In this document: positions 47,551-56,362 of the stretch, one piece after another
Numbering within the stretch: position 1 is the stretch's first letter
Layout of the letters: every line of letters begins with the position of its first letter
From: Bradyrhizobium monzae
Lineage (GTDB): Bacteria; Pseudomonadota; Alphaproteobacteria; Rhizobiales; Xanthobacteraceae
NCBI RefSeq assembly: GCF_021458635.1
Contig: NZ_JAIRDQ010000001.1
Span: 1 to 64,000, forward strand
DNA length: 64,000 bases
Reading direction: 5' to 3'
Translations under genes and position numbers: made by a program
The notes under the pieces: generated by a model
Seen by the model: the letters and a program-made list of their open reading frames with translations, nothing else
Databases searched by the model: none
What the model was told of the DNA's origin: nothing

Positions 47551-48345
47551 TCAACCGCGATAAATCGGTGCGCCCGCTGGCGATGCAACCGCGCCGCCAT
47601 CGACGAAGATCTCCTGGCCCTGAATGTGTCCGGCATCGTCGGAGGCGAGGAACAGCACCGTCTTCGAGATGTGATCTGGTTCACCAATTCGCCCCAACGG
47701 CGTCGACAACCCGATGCGCGTCTCGAACGCCTTCTCCGCTTCGGGTGTTGCGATCGCGGCGCCCCAGATCGGCGTGCGGATCGCACCGGGCGCAACGACG
47801 TTGACGCGGATGCCGCGCGGCGACAATTCCGAGGCCATGATCCGCGCCATCGCCCGCACGCCGGCCTTCGCCGCGCCATACGCGGAATAACCGGGAATGC
47901 CGAGCACGGAGATCACCGAGCCGTTGAGGATGATCGAAGCGTTGTCGTTGAGATAAGGCAGCGCCGACTGCACAGTGAAGAACACGCCGGTGAGGTTGGT
48001 GCTAATGACTTTCTCGAACACTTCGAGCGTCGCCGATCCGAGCGGCGTGCCGCCGGGAATGCCGGCATTGGCAAACACGATGTCGAGCTTGCCGAACTTC
48101 TCGGTGCCCTGCTTGATCGCGGCTTCCGTCGCGGCGATGTCGGTTGCATCGGCCGCGACCGCGAGCGCGTTCGGACCGAGCTCCTTCGCGGCGGCCGCCA
48201 GCGTCTCCTTGTTGCGCCCGGTGATGATGACCTTGGCGCCCTCGGCCACGAACAGCTTTGCCGTCGCCAGTCCAATGCCGCTGTTGCCGCCGGTGATCAG
48301 TGCCGTCTTGTCTTTCAGCCTCAAGCTCGCCTCCAGTGGTTGCAT
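47551..48345 (-). CDS. SDR family oxidoreductase
   Basis: A 264-residue NAD(P)-dependent dehydrogenase. The cofactor motif is TALITGGNSGIGLATAKLF, followed by DIVFANAGIPGG. The active site has the Ser in ILNGSVISVLG and Tyr-x3-Lys in YSAYGAAKAG. C-terminal DHISKTVLFLASDDAGHIQG and FVDGGAVA are standard. It is divergent from an HxlR regulator and its start codon lies inside an operator-like repeat. Confidence 0.92.
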   Translation of the reverse strand: MQPLEASLRLKDKTALITGGNSGIGLATAKLFVAEGAKVIITGRNKETLAAAAKELGPNALAVAADATDIAATEAAIKQGTEKFGKLDIVFANAGIPGGTPLGSATLEVFEKVISTNLTGVFFTVQSALPYLNDNASIILNGSVISVLGIPGYSAYGAAKAGVRAMARIMASELSPRGIRVNVVAPGAIRTPIWGAAIATPEAEKAFETRIGLSTPLGRIGEPDHISKTVLFLASDDAGHIQGQEIFVDGGAVASPAGAPIYRG

Positions 48346-48392
48346 AATGAAACTTGATTGCCATGTAGGCTAAATGGTTTTATGATGCAACC
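48338..48392. promoter_or_regulatory. Paired inverted operator-like repeat between SDR and HxlR genes
   Basis: GGTTGCATAATGAAAC (48338-48353) and GTTTTATGATGCAACC (48377-48392) are inverted copies, 14 of 16 positions matching. Each half is itself roughly palindromic around CATaATG. The first covers the SDR start codon. Likely bound by the adjacent HxlR regulator. Confidence 0.6.
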
Positions 48393-48445
48393 ACACAAGC
48401 GCGTGATCGACGCGGAAATCGGGCGAACGCGACAGGGCCAGGACG

Positions 48446-48913
48446 ATGGTGAAACGAACGAGCTTTGAGGGCGACGGTTGTCCGGTCGCAAGGGCGCTGG
48501 AGGCGATCGGCGACTGGTGGTCGCTCCTGATCATCCGCGAGGCGCTGCTCGGTGTGCGCCGCTTCGGCGAGTTTCAAAGCAAGCTCGGTATGGCCAAGAA
48601 CATTCTGTCCGTGCGGCTGCGATCAATGGTCGACCACGGCATCCTGGCAATGGCCCCCGCCTCCGACGGCAGCGCCTACCAGGAATATGTGCTGACACCG
48701 AAGGGCCGCGGCCTCTTCCCGATCCTGGTCGCGCTTCGGCAATGGAGCGAGGAGTTCGACGATCACCCGGAGCAGATCGCGACCATTCTGGTGGATCGCG
48801 CGAAAGGCCGCCCGGTGAAGAAGCTGGAAATGCACGCCGAGGACGGGCGACTGCTCGCTCAGGGCGATACGATGCTGAAGCCGCGGCCGGCGCCGCGGCG
48901 GCGGTCGGCGTGA
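48446..48913 (+). CDS. HxlR family transcriptional regulator, copy 2
   Basis: A 155-residue winged-helix regulator with the HxlR core: GCPVARALEAIGDWWSLLII, GVRRFGEFQSKLGMAKNILS and YQEYVLTPKGRGLFPILVAL. Cys12 is the conserved N-terminal cysteine. A basic Pro/Arg tail ends the protein. Divergent from the SDR gene, its probable target. Confidence 0.92.
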   Translation: MVKRTSFEGDGCPVARALEAIGDWWSLLIIREALLGVRRFGEFQSKLGMAKNILSVRLRSMVDHGILAMAPASDGSAYQEYVLTPKGRGLFPILVALRQWSEEFDDHPEQIATILVDRAKGRPVKKLEMHAEDGRLLAQGDTMLKPRPAPRRRSA

Positions 48914-48935
48914 AGAGACGAGGCTGCCACCACGT

Positions 48936-49022
48936 CGTCATTGCGAGGAGCTCTTGCGACGAAGCAATCCAGACTGTCACCGCGGAAAGATTCTGGATTG
49001 CTTCGCTACGCTCGCAATGACG
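48936..49022. repeat. Palindromic repeat family A, copy 3
   Basis: CGTCATTGCGAGGAGC to CTCGCAATGACGG, the same hairpin as copy 1. It is followed by the linker GGGTTAGAGCGGCGCCGC and a truncated family B unit. Confidence 0.85.
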
Positions 49023-49050
49023 GGGTTAGAGCGGCGCCGCAACTTTCTCC

Positions 49051-49103
49051 CCGTTACCCTGAGGTGGTCGCCTCTTCAGCGGCCCTCGAAGGGCGGCGGC
49101 CCT
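49051..49103. repeat. Truncated palindromic repeat family B, copy 2
   Basis: Only the left arm (CCGTTACCCTGAGGTGGTCG through CCCTCGAAGGGCGGCGG) is present. The right arm CACCTCAGGATGACGG is missing, unlike copies 1 and 3. Confidence 0.7.
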
Positions 49104-49153
49104 GCCTCGGTAGCAATGCATGCCACCAGCGTGTCCGGACGCCGCAGCGCGGT

Positions 49154-49501
49154 TCAGCTCATGCTGCCTGGCATGAAGCACCGGACTTTGGGATGACCAT
49201 CGAGGTAATGCTTCCACACCATGGTCCATCCGGCACGGTTGAACTGCTTGATGACGGCGCCATCGGGCACTTTCACCCATTCATCATCGATGCGAACACG
49301 ATAATGCACGCCGTCGGTGTCCCAATCCGGATCGGAGATAATGTATCCGTCAGCATTGGTGCAGCACTGTCCAAATTCGCTTTGCAAGCTCTCGAACCAC
49401 GACTTGAGCGGAGAATTGGCGTAACGGCCATCGTCGCGCCCGAGCACGGGCGCCGCAAACACGATCACCCCCAGCAGCGCCGCGCGTGTTACTCTGGACA
49501 T
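49154..49501 (-). CDS. Small exported protein of unknown function
   Basis: A 115-residue protein with a signal peptide (MSRVTRAALLGVIVFAAPVL). The mature part contains ANSPLKSWFESLQSEFGQCC, DWDTDGVHYRVRIDDEWVKV and MVWKHYLDGHPKVRCFMPGS, with three cysteines. It resembles a small periplasmic protein family I have seen in rhizobia but cannot name. ATG 49501 is preferred over 49525. Confidence 0.78.
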   Translation of the reverse strand: MSRVTRAALLGVIVFAAPVLGRDDGRYANSPLKSWFESLQSEFGQCCTNADGYIISDPDWDTDGVHYRVRIDDEWVKVPDGAVIKQFNRAGWTMVWKHYLDGHPKVRCFMPGSMS

Positions 49502-49588
49502 CCCTCTCTCCGCGGTTGGTCGCAATGAAACGTGCGCACAGCTACGCGCCCGAACCAGGTTCGGCCCGTCAGAATGTGGCAGTGAAAT

Positions 49589-49828
49589 TTAAGAGTTGGC
49601 GTCGAGAGCATCCGGCAGGTCGTCGACATAGTCCTTGCTTGCGGTCAGTCCTTCGGTGACGGCCAGCTCGAAGCCGAGTTTCCGGCCCTCCGCAAGGCCC
49701 TGCGCGATCATGCGTACGACGATGTCGGCTTCGTCGCTTGTTAGCCGCCTGAGGGACGTCCAAGACCTCAGGATCTGGCGAGCGCGCCACAAATCCGTTC
49801 CGACGAATGGAAGCGGCTTGATAGACAT
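49589..49828 (-). CDS. Small hypothetical protein
   Basis: A 79-residue helical cytoplasmic protein: MSIKPLPFVGTDLWRARQIL, SLRRLTSDEADIVVRMIAQG and an acidic tail DYVDDLPDALDANS. ATG 49828 has GGAGG six nt upstream, which decides the start against a longer frame to 49993. No family recognised. Confidence 0.65.
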   Translation of the reverse strand: MSIKPLPFVGTDLWRARQILRSWTSLRRLTSDEADIVVRMIAQGLAEGRKLGFELAVTEGLTASKDYVDDLPDALDANS

Positions 49829-49969
49829 CGCAAACCTCCAATTTCGCGAGAGCAAATCTACCACAGCCGCATTTCCTTCAGGCATGCATTTTAGGCGCCA
49901 AAATGGGATGCTCGTTCGATCGATCGCATGCCATTGCGGCGGTTTCGCCATTCGCGCGAGGATGACGGG

Positions 49970-50001
49970 TAGCCCGGATTGAGCGAAGCGCAATCAAGGA
50001 T
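49970..50001. repeat. Short palindromic repeat family D
   Basis: GTAGCCCGGATTGAGCGAAG followed by CGCAATCAAGGAT resembles a short imperfect palindrome common in Bradyrhizobium intergenic DNA (from memory). It replaces the expected 5' end of the adjacent flavodoxin-like gene. Confidence 0.45.
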
Positions 50002-50004
50002 TCT

Positions 50005-50501
50005 CGCCTCGCGGTGACGCGCGGCGCGGCCAGCATGGCGGAGATCGCGCTTTGTCGGATCGCCGGCGACGATATCGTGTCAGGCCGATTCCAGAATGAC
50101 GGCTTGAGATGATCGACCGCGCCGACGCGGTTTCATTTGGCAGCCCGACCTACATGGGCGGACCAGCCGCGCAATTCAAAGCCTTCGCGGACGCTTCAAG
50201 TGACCGATGGAGCCAGCAGCGATGGGCCAACAAGATCGCGGGCGGCTTCACGACGGGCGCGTGTGCAAGCGGCGATCAACTGCACACGTTGACCTACTTC
50301 TCCATTCTGGCCGCTCAGCACGGCATGCTCTGGTGCGGAATCGATATTCCGGGCGGAGAGGACCCGGGCGGCCGCAATCGCCTGGGCAGCCAACTTGGCC
50401 TGGCAACACATTTGGTCGACGGCGCATTGCCGCAGAGTGATTTTAGCGCGGCCGAATATCTCGGCCACCGATTGGCCAAAATGGCAAGCAGCAACGGCTA
50501 A
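50005..50501 (+). pseudogene. Decayed WrbA-like flavodoxin/quinone reductase gene
   Basis: From ATG 50109 one frame gives 130 residues with family sequence: IDRADAVSFGSPTYMGGPAA, KAFADASSDRW and GGFTTGACASGDQLHTLTYF. Just upstream another frame gives AASMAEIALCRIAGDDIVSG and RFQNDGLR, the expected preceding segment, ending in a stop at about 50106. A one-base frameshift links the two, and the N-terminal FMN phosphate loop is missing. Probably inactive. Confidence 0.65.
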
Positions 50502-50508
50502 CCACACC

Positions 50509-50596
50509 CGTCATTGCGAGGAGCCCTTGCGACGAAGCAATCCAGACGCCCGTCCGCGACAAGACTCTGGATTGCTTCGCTGCGCTCGCAATGACG
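50509..50596. repeat. Palindromic repeat family A, copy 4
   Basis: CGTCATTGCGAGGAGC to GCTCGCAATGACG, a near-identical hairpin to copies 1 and 3, again joined to family B by a GGGTTAGAGCAGTGCGCGCC linker. Confidence 0.85.
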
Positions 50597-50626
50597 GGGT
50601 TAGAGCAGTGCGCGCCAACTCTCTCC

Positions 50627-50782
50627 CCCGTCATCCTGAGGTGCTCGCCTCTCCGGCGAGCCTCGAAGGACGACGGCCCGGCTGTTGCGGCGGGCAGTGC
50701 GCTGAAGCATCTCGGCCGCTCATCCTTCGAGGCTCCTGGCGCGATGCTTAGCATCGCGCCACTCGCACCCCAGGATGACGGG
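50627..50782. repeat. Palindromic repeat family B, copy 3
   Basis: CCCGTCATCCTGAGGTGCTC pairs with CACCCCAGGATGACGGG. The inner arms carry GAGCCTCGAAGGACG and CTCATCCTTCGAGGC. A GCGATGCTTAGCATCGC mini-hairpin lies inside the right arm. Confidence 0.8.
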
Positions 50783-51031
50783 TCACGACAGCTTGCGCTT
50801 GCTCCGCAGCCGCAAATGCTCGTCGGCCTCGAGCTTGGTCATGCCCAGAAGATAATGCAGCACGTCGAGCTTGTGGCGCTCGGCGAGCTTGCGCAATGCC
50901 CCCACCTGCTCGGCGATGAAGCCCACGGCCTCATCGACCCCGCCCTCCCCCGGTTCCTCGTTGCGCGAGCCTCCACGCACGCCTGTCGCGGCGCGCGCCC
51001 GTTTCTTTCCTGGCTTTGTCACCAGCCCCAC
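50783..51031 (-). CDS. Small hypothetical protein upstream of topA
   Basis: An 82-residue basic protein. The body GGVDEAVGFIAEQVGALRKL then AERHKLDVLHYLLGMTKLEA is a convincing amphipathic helical pair; the N-terminal 30 residues are Arg/Gly-rich. It starts at GTG 51031 or a nearby GTG. Divergent from topA. Function unknown. Confidence 0.65.
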   Translation of the reverse strand: MGLVTKPGKKRARAATGVRGGSRNEEPGEGGVDEAVGFIAEQVGALRKLAERHKLDVLHYLLGMTKLEADEHLRLRSKRKLS

Positions 51032-51248
51032 CCGAATCCATGCCCCGCAGAAACTTTACGCCGACACCGACCACAACTCCAAGGTGGTATTTCGCAACTT
51101 TCTCGATATGAAACTTTTCCCATTCGGGGGGCTTTCAACACCCTTCGATTTGACAGCGAGGGCCCCACCACCCATGTTCGGGTCGAAAGGGCCGACCCGA
51201 ATCTCGTCGATTTCGGCCCAATATTTCCCCGTAAGTTACTGGAACTAC

Positions 51249-54008
51249 ATGAATATCGTCATTGTGGAGTCGCCGGCGAAAGCCAAGACGATCAACAAAT
51301 ATTTGGGCTCGTCCTACGAGGTTCTGGCCTCGTTCGGTCATGTCCGCGACCTTCCCGCGAAGAACGGTTCCGTCGATCCGGACGCCAATTTCAAGATGAT
51401 CTGGGAGATCGACCCCAAGGCGGCCGGCCGGCTCAATGACATCGCCAAGTCCCTGAAGAACGCCGACCGGCTGATTCTGGCGACCGACCCTGATCGCGAG
51501 GGCGAGGCCATCTCCTGGCACGTGCTGGAGGTGCTGAAAGAGAAGCGCGCGCTGAAGGATCACAAGATCGAGCGCGTGGTGTTCAACGCCATCACCAAGC
51601 AGGCGGTCACGGACGCGATGAAGCATCCGCGCCAGATCGACGGCGCGCTGGTCGACGCCTATATGGCGCGCCGTGCGCTCGACTATCTGGTCGGCTTCAC
51701 CCTCTCCCCCGTGCTGTGGCGCAAGCTGCCGGGCGCCCGCTCGGCCGGCCGCGTGCAGTCGGTGGCGCTGCGGCTGGTCTGCGACCGCGAGCTCGAGATC
51801 GAAAAGTTCGTCGCCCGCGAATATTGGTCGCTGATCGCGACCCTTCTGACGCCGCGCGGCGATACCTTCGAGGCCCGTCTCGTCGGCGCCGACGGCAAGA
51901 AGATCCAGCGTCTCGACATCGGTACCGGCGCGGAAGCCGAAGATTTCAAGAAGGCGCTCGAAACAGCCAGCTACGCGGTGACCGCGGTCGATGCGAAGCC
52001 GGCTCGGCGTAATCCGCAGGCGCCCTTTACGACGTCGACGTTGCAGCAGGAAGCCAGCCGCAAATACGGTTTTGCGCCCGCGCATACGATGCGCATCGCG
52101 CAGCGCCTTTATGAAGGCATCGACATCGGCGGCGAGACCACCGGACTCATTACTTATATGCGTACCGACGGCGTGCAGATCGATCCGTCCGCGATCACGC
52201 AAGCCCGCAAGGTGATCGGCGAGGATTACGGCAACGCCTATGTCCCGGACGCCCCGCGCCAGTACCAGGCCAAGGCCAAGAACGCCCAGGAAGCGCACGA
52301 AGCCATCCGCCCGACCGACATGTCGCGCCGCCCGGACAGCATGAGCCGCAAGCTCGATGCCGACCAGGCGCGGCTCTATGAGCTGATCTGGAAGCGCACC
52401 ATTGCCAGCCAGATGGAATCGGCCGAGCTCGAGCGCACCACCGTCGACATCACGGCGAAGGCGGGTGCCCGCACGCTTGAGCTGCGCGCCACCGGCCAGG
52501 TCGTCAAGTTCGACGGCTTCCTTGCTCTTTATCAAGAAGGCCGCGACGACGAGGAGGACGAAGACTCCCGCCGCCTGCCCGCCATGAGCCCGAACGACGC
52601 GCTCAAGCGCCAGTCGCTGTCCGTCACCCAGCACTTCACCGAGCCGCCGCCACGCTTCTCGGAAGCGTCGCTGGTCAAGCGCATGGAAGAGCTCGGCATC
52701 GGCCGACCCTCGACCTATGCCTCGATCCTCCAGGTCCTCAAGGACCGCGGTTACGTCAAGCTCGAGAAGAAACGCTTGCATGGCGAGGACAAGGGCCGCG
52801 TCGTCGTCGCGTTCCTGGAGAGCTTCTTCAACCGTTACGTCGAGTACGATTTCACGGCCAATCTGGAGGAGCAGCTCGACCGCATCTCCAACAACGAGAT
52901 TTCCTGGCAGCAGGTGCTGAAGGATTTCTGGACCGGCTTCATCGGCGCCGTCGACGAGATCAAGGATCTGCGCGTGGCGCAGGTGCTGGACGTGCTCGAC
53001 GACATGCTCGGGCAGCACATCTATCCGCCGCGCACCGATGGCGGCGACATCAGGCAGTGCCCGAGCTGCGGCAACGGCCGGCTGAATCTGAAGGCCGGCA
53101 AGTTCGGCGCCTTCGTCGGCTGCTCGAACTACCCGGAGTGCCGCTACACCCGCCAGCTCGCCGCCGACAGCGAGACCACCGCGGACCGTTCGCTCGGCCA
53201 GGATCCTGATACGGGTCGTGATGTCTGGGTCAAGGCCGGCCGCTTCGGCCCCTACATCCAGCTCGGCGAGCAGAAGGATTACGAGGAAGGCGAGAAGCCG
53301 AAGCGCGCAGGCATCCCGAAGGGCACCTCGCCCGGCGATGTCGAGCTCGAGCTTGCGCTGAAACTGCTGTCGCTGCCGCGCGAGATCGGCAAGCATCCGG
53401 AGACCGGTGAGCCGATCACCGCGGGCCTCGGCCGCTTCGGGCCGTTCGTCAAGCATGAGAAGACCTACGCCAGCCTCGAGGCCGGCGACGAGGTCTTCGA
53501 CATCGGCCTCAATCGTGCGGTCACGCTGATCGCCGAGAAGGTCGCGAAGGGCCCGAGCCGCCGCTTCGGTGCTGATCCCGGCAAGGCGATCGGCGATCAT
53601 CCGACGCTCGGCACGGTCACCGTGAAGAGCGGCCGCTACGGCGCCTATGTCACCGCCGGCGGCGTCAACGCGACGATTCCGGCCGAGTTCGAAAAGGACA
53701 CCGTCACGCTGCCGCAGGCGATCGCGCTGATCGACGAGCGCGCGGCCAAGGGCGGCGGCAAGAAGCCCAAGAAGGCGGCGAAGCCGGCCAAGGCCAAAAA
53801 AACTGCAACGAAGGCTGCGGATGGCAACGACGCCGCGCCGAAGAAGAAACCGGCCGCGAAGAAGGCCGCAGCCAAAACCAAATCAGAATCCACCAGCAAG
53901 GCGCGCGCAGCCGTGTCGTCGACCGCCAAGACTTCAGCAGTCAAGACGTCGCCGACCAAGGCGTCCGCCGCCAAAGCTCCGGCCAAGAAGAGTGCCGGCA
54001 CGACTTAA
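51249..54008 (+). CDS. topA: DNA topoisomerase I
   Basis: A 919-residue type IA topoisomerase relaxing negative supercoils. The Toprim domain starts MNIVIVESPAKAKTINKYLG with DPDREGEAISWHV. The catalytic Tyr303 is in GLITYMRTDG. A C4 zinc ribbon begins near Cys604 (CPSCGNGRLNLKAGKFGAFV), followed by repeated GRFGPYIQLGE-type modules. The last about 90 residues are a Lys/Ala-rich tail (KKPAAKKAAAKTK-like). ATG 51249 is the canonical start; the upstream in-frame extension is not family sequence. The rnr gene begins 8 bp downstream. Confidence 0.96.
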   Translation: MNIVIVESPAKAKTINKYLGSSYEVLASFGHVRDLPAKNGSVDPDANFKMIWEIDPKAAGRLNDIAKSLKNADRLILATDPDREGEAISWHVLEVLKEKRALKDHKIERVVFNAITKQAVTDAMKHPRQIDGALVDAYMARRALDYLVGFTLSPVLWRKLPGARSAGRVQSVALRLVCDRELEIEKFVAREYWSLIATLLTPRGDTFEARLVGADGKKIQRLDIGTGAEAEDFKKALETASYAVTAVDAKPARRNPQAPFTTSTLQQEASRKYGFAPAHTMRIAQRLYEGIDIGGETTGLITYMRTDGVQIDPSAITQARKVIGEDYGNAYVPDAPRQYQAKAKNAQEAHEAIRPTDMSRRPDSMSRKLDADQARLYELIWKRTIASQMESAELERTTVDITAKAGARTLELRATGQVVKFDGFLALYQEGRDDEEDEDSRRLPAMSPNDALKRQSLSVTQHFTEPPPRFSEASLVKRMEELGIGRPSTYASILQVLKDRGYVKLEKKRLHGEDKGRVVVAFLESFFNRYVEYDFTANLEEQLDRISNNEISWQQVLKDFWTGFIGAVDEIKDLRVAQVLDVLDDMLGQHIYPPRTDGGDIRQCPSCGNGRLNLKAGKFGAFVGCSNYPECRYTRQLAADSETTADRSLGQDPDTGRDVWVKAGRFGPYIQLGEQKDYEEGEKPKRAGIPKGTSPGDVELELALKLLSLPREIGKHPETGEPITAGLGRFGPFVKHEKTYASLEAGDEVFDIGLNRAVTLIAEKVAKGPSRRFGADPGKAIGDHPTLGTVTVKSGRYGAYVTAGGVNATIPAEFEKDTVTLPQAIALIDERAAKGGGKKPKKAAKPAKAKKTATKAADGNDAAPKKKPAAKKAAAKTKSESTSKARAAVSSTAKTSAVKTSPTKASAAKAPAKKSAGTT

Positions 54009-54016
54009 GAGGTTAA

Positions 54017-56362
54017 GTGAAACGCAAGAATGACCATGGCTTTCCCGAGCGGAGCGCCATCGTCGCCTTCATCAAGGCACATCCAGGAAAGGTCGGGACT
54101 CGCGACATTGCGCGCGAGTTTGGCCTGAAGAACGCCGATCGCATCGCGCTCAAGCGCCTGCTGCGCGAGCTCGCCGACGACGGCACCATCAAGAAAAAAC
54201 GCCACACGGTCTCCGAGCCGGACAGCCTGCCGACGACCCTGGTCGCCGACATCACCGGCCGCGATTCCGACGGAGAGCTGATCGCCTCCCCCACTGAATG
54301 GGACGAGGTCGAGAGCGGCGAGCCGCCCAAAATTCTGATCGCAATGCCGCGCCGGCCGAAGCCCGGCACGACCGCCGGCGTCGGCGACCGTGCGCTGCTG
54401 CGCGTCGAGCCGACCAACGAGACCGAAGGCCCGGCCTATCGCGGCCACATCATCAAGGTCTTCGACAAGACCAAGAGCCGCATCCTCGGTGTGTTCCGCA
54501 GCCTGCCCGAAGGCGGCGGACGGCTGATCCCGGTCGACAAGAAGTCCGCCGACCGCGAGCTGAACATCGCCGCGGCTGACACCCGCGACGCCCAGGACGG
54601 CGACCTCGTCAGCGTCGACATCGTCCGCACGCGCAGCTTTGGGCTGGCCTCAGGCCGGGTGAAAGAGAAGCTCGGCTCGGTCAAGTCGGAGAAGGCGATC
54701 AGCCTGATCGCGATCTACGCCCACGACATCCCGCTGCAATTCTCCTCGGGCGCCATGCGCGATGCGGAAGCAGCGGAGCCAGCGAACCTGAAGGGCCGCG
54801 AGGACTGGCGCGACGTCCCCCTCGTCACCATCGATCCGCCTGATGCCAAGGATCACGACGACGCGGTGCATGCGCAGGCGGATCCCGATCCGAACAACAG
54901 AGGCGGCTTCATCGTCGACGTCGCCATTGCGGATGTGAGCTTCTACGTGCGGCCGGGCACCGCGCTCGACCGCGCCGCGCTCGACCGCGGCAATTCGGTC
55001 TATTTCCCCGACCGCGTCGTACCGATGCTGCCCGAGCGGATCTCCAACAATCTCTGCTCGCTGGTGCCGGGCGAGCCGCGCGGCGCGCTCGCGGTGCGGA
55101 TGGTCATCGCCCCTGATGGCCGCAAGCGTTCGCACTCATTTCACCGCATCCTGATGCGCTCAGCGGCGAAGCTGAGCTACGCGCAGGCACAGGCCGCGAT
55201 CGACGGACGGCCCGATGACACCACCGGGCCCCTGCTCGATCCGATCCTGAAGCCGCTCTATGCCGCCTACGCCTGCGTCAAGCGCGCCCGCGACGAGCGC
55301 GATCCGCTCAATCTCGATCTGCCCGAGCGCAAGATCCTCCTGAACAGCGACGGCACTGTTGATCGTGTCGTCATTCCTGACAGGCTCGATGCGCACAAGC
55401 TGATCGAGGAGTTCATGATCCTCGCCAACGTCGCGGCGGCCGAGATGCTGGAGAAGAAGTCGCTCCCGCTGATCTACCGCGTGCACGACGAGCCGACGCT
55501 GGAGAAAGTCCACGCGCTCTCGGAGTTCTTGCAAACACTCGACGTCCCCTTCGCGAAGGGCGGTGCGCTTCGCCCATCCCTGTTCAATCGCGTGCTGGCG
55601 CAGCTCGAAGGCCACGACCACTTCCCGCTGGTCAGCGAGGTCGTGCTGCGCGCGCAGGCGCAGGCCGAATATTCGTCGGAGAATTACGGTCATTTCGGCC
55701 TGAATTTGCGCCGCTACGCGCATTTCACCTCGCCAATCCGCCGCTATGCCGACCTCGTCGTGCATCGCGCGCTGGTCCGCGCGCTCGGCCTCGGCGAAGG
55801 CGCCCTGCCCGACAGCGAGACGGCGGAAAGCCTGAGCGAAGTCGCCGCGCATATCTCGCTGACCGAGCGGCGCGCGATGAAAGCGGAGCGCGAGACCGTA
55901 GACCGTCTCATTGCCCACCATCTCGCCGACCGCATCGGCGCGAGTTTTCAGGGCCGCGTTTCCGGCGTCACGCGCGCCGGGCTCTTTGTCAAACTCGCAG
56001 AAACTGGCGCCGACGGATTGATCCCGATCCGATCCCTTGGCACGGAATATTTCAACTATGACGAGGGCCGCCACGCGCTGGTCGGCACGCGCAGCCGCAC
56101 CATGTACCAGCTCGGCGACGTCGTCGACGTCCGCCTGATCGAGGCAGCCCCCATCGCAGGCGCGTTGCGTTTCGAACTGCTGTCGTCATCCAGCGAGACC
56201 GCGCCGCGCGACCGCAGGCAGGCTGGTCCGCAACGCCGTCCCTCGCTCAAGGCGCAGCCCGGACGCAGCCCGGCGAAAAAACACAAGCCCTCGAAGCCAA
56301 AGCCTGGCAAAGCGAAGAAGAACAAGGGCAAAGGCGGGGGCCAGAAGGGCAAGGCATGGTGA
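54017..56362 (+). CDS. rnr: Ribonuclease R
   Basis: A 781-residue 3'-5' exoribonuclease of the RNB family, active on structured RNA. An N-terminal winged helix (residues 10-60) is followed by cold-shock domains. The catalytic block is DPPDAKDHDDAVHA with VDVAIADVSFYVRPGTALD. The late core reads GLNLRRYAHFTSPIRRYADL, and an S1 domain (FQGRVSGVTRAGLFVKLAET) and basic tail follow. The GTG start has AGAGG upstream. Confidence 0.95.
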   Translation: MKRKNDHGFPERSAIVAFIKAHPGKVGTRDIAREFGLKNADRIALKRLLRELADDGTIKKKRHTVSEPDSLPTTLVADITGRDSDGELIASPTEWDEVESGEPPKILIAMPRRPKPGTTAGVGDRALLRVEPTNETEGPAYRGHIIKVFDKTKSRILGVFRSLPEGGGRLIPVDKKSADRELNIAAADTRDAQDGDLVSVDIVRTRSFGLASGRVKEKLGSVKSEKAISLIAIYAHDIPLQFSSGAMRDAEAAEPANLKGREDWRDVPLVTIDPPDAKDHDDAVHAQADPDPNNRGGFIVDVAIADVSFYVRPGTALDRAALDRGNSVYFPDRVVPMLPERISNNLCSLVPGEPRGALAVRMVIAPDGRKRSHSFHRILMRSAAKLSYAQAQAAIDGRPDDTTGPLLDPILKPLYAAYACVKRARDERDPLNLDLPERKILLNSDGTVDRVVIPDRLDAHKLIEEFMILANVAAAEMLEKKSLPLIYRVHDEPTLEKVHALSEFLQTLDVPFAKGGALRPSLFNRVLAQLEGHDHFPLVSEVVLRAQAQAEYSSENYGHFGLNLRRYAHFTSPIRRYADLVVHRALVRALGLGEGALPDSETAESLSEVAAHISLTERRAMKAERETVDRLIAHHLADRIGASFQGRVSGVTRAGLFVKLAETGADGLIPIRSLGTEYFNYDEGRHALVGTRSRTMYQLGDVVDVRLIEAAPIAGALRFELLSSSSETAPRDRRQAGPQRRPSLKAQPGRSPAKKHKPSKPKPGKAKKNKGKGGGQKGKAW

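Noticed and set aside
51135..53600. 821-codon minus-strand open frame opposite topA
   Set aside because: Antisense of a GC-rich gene with strong third-position G/C; topA on the plus strand has full catalytic motifs.
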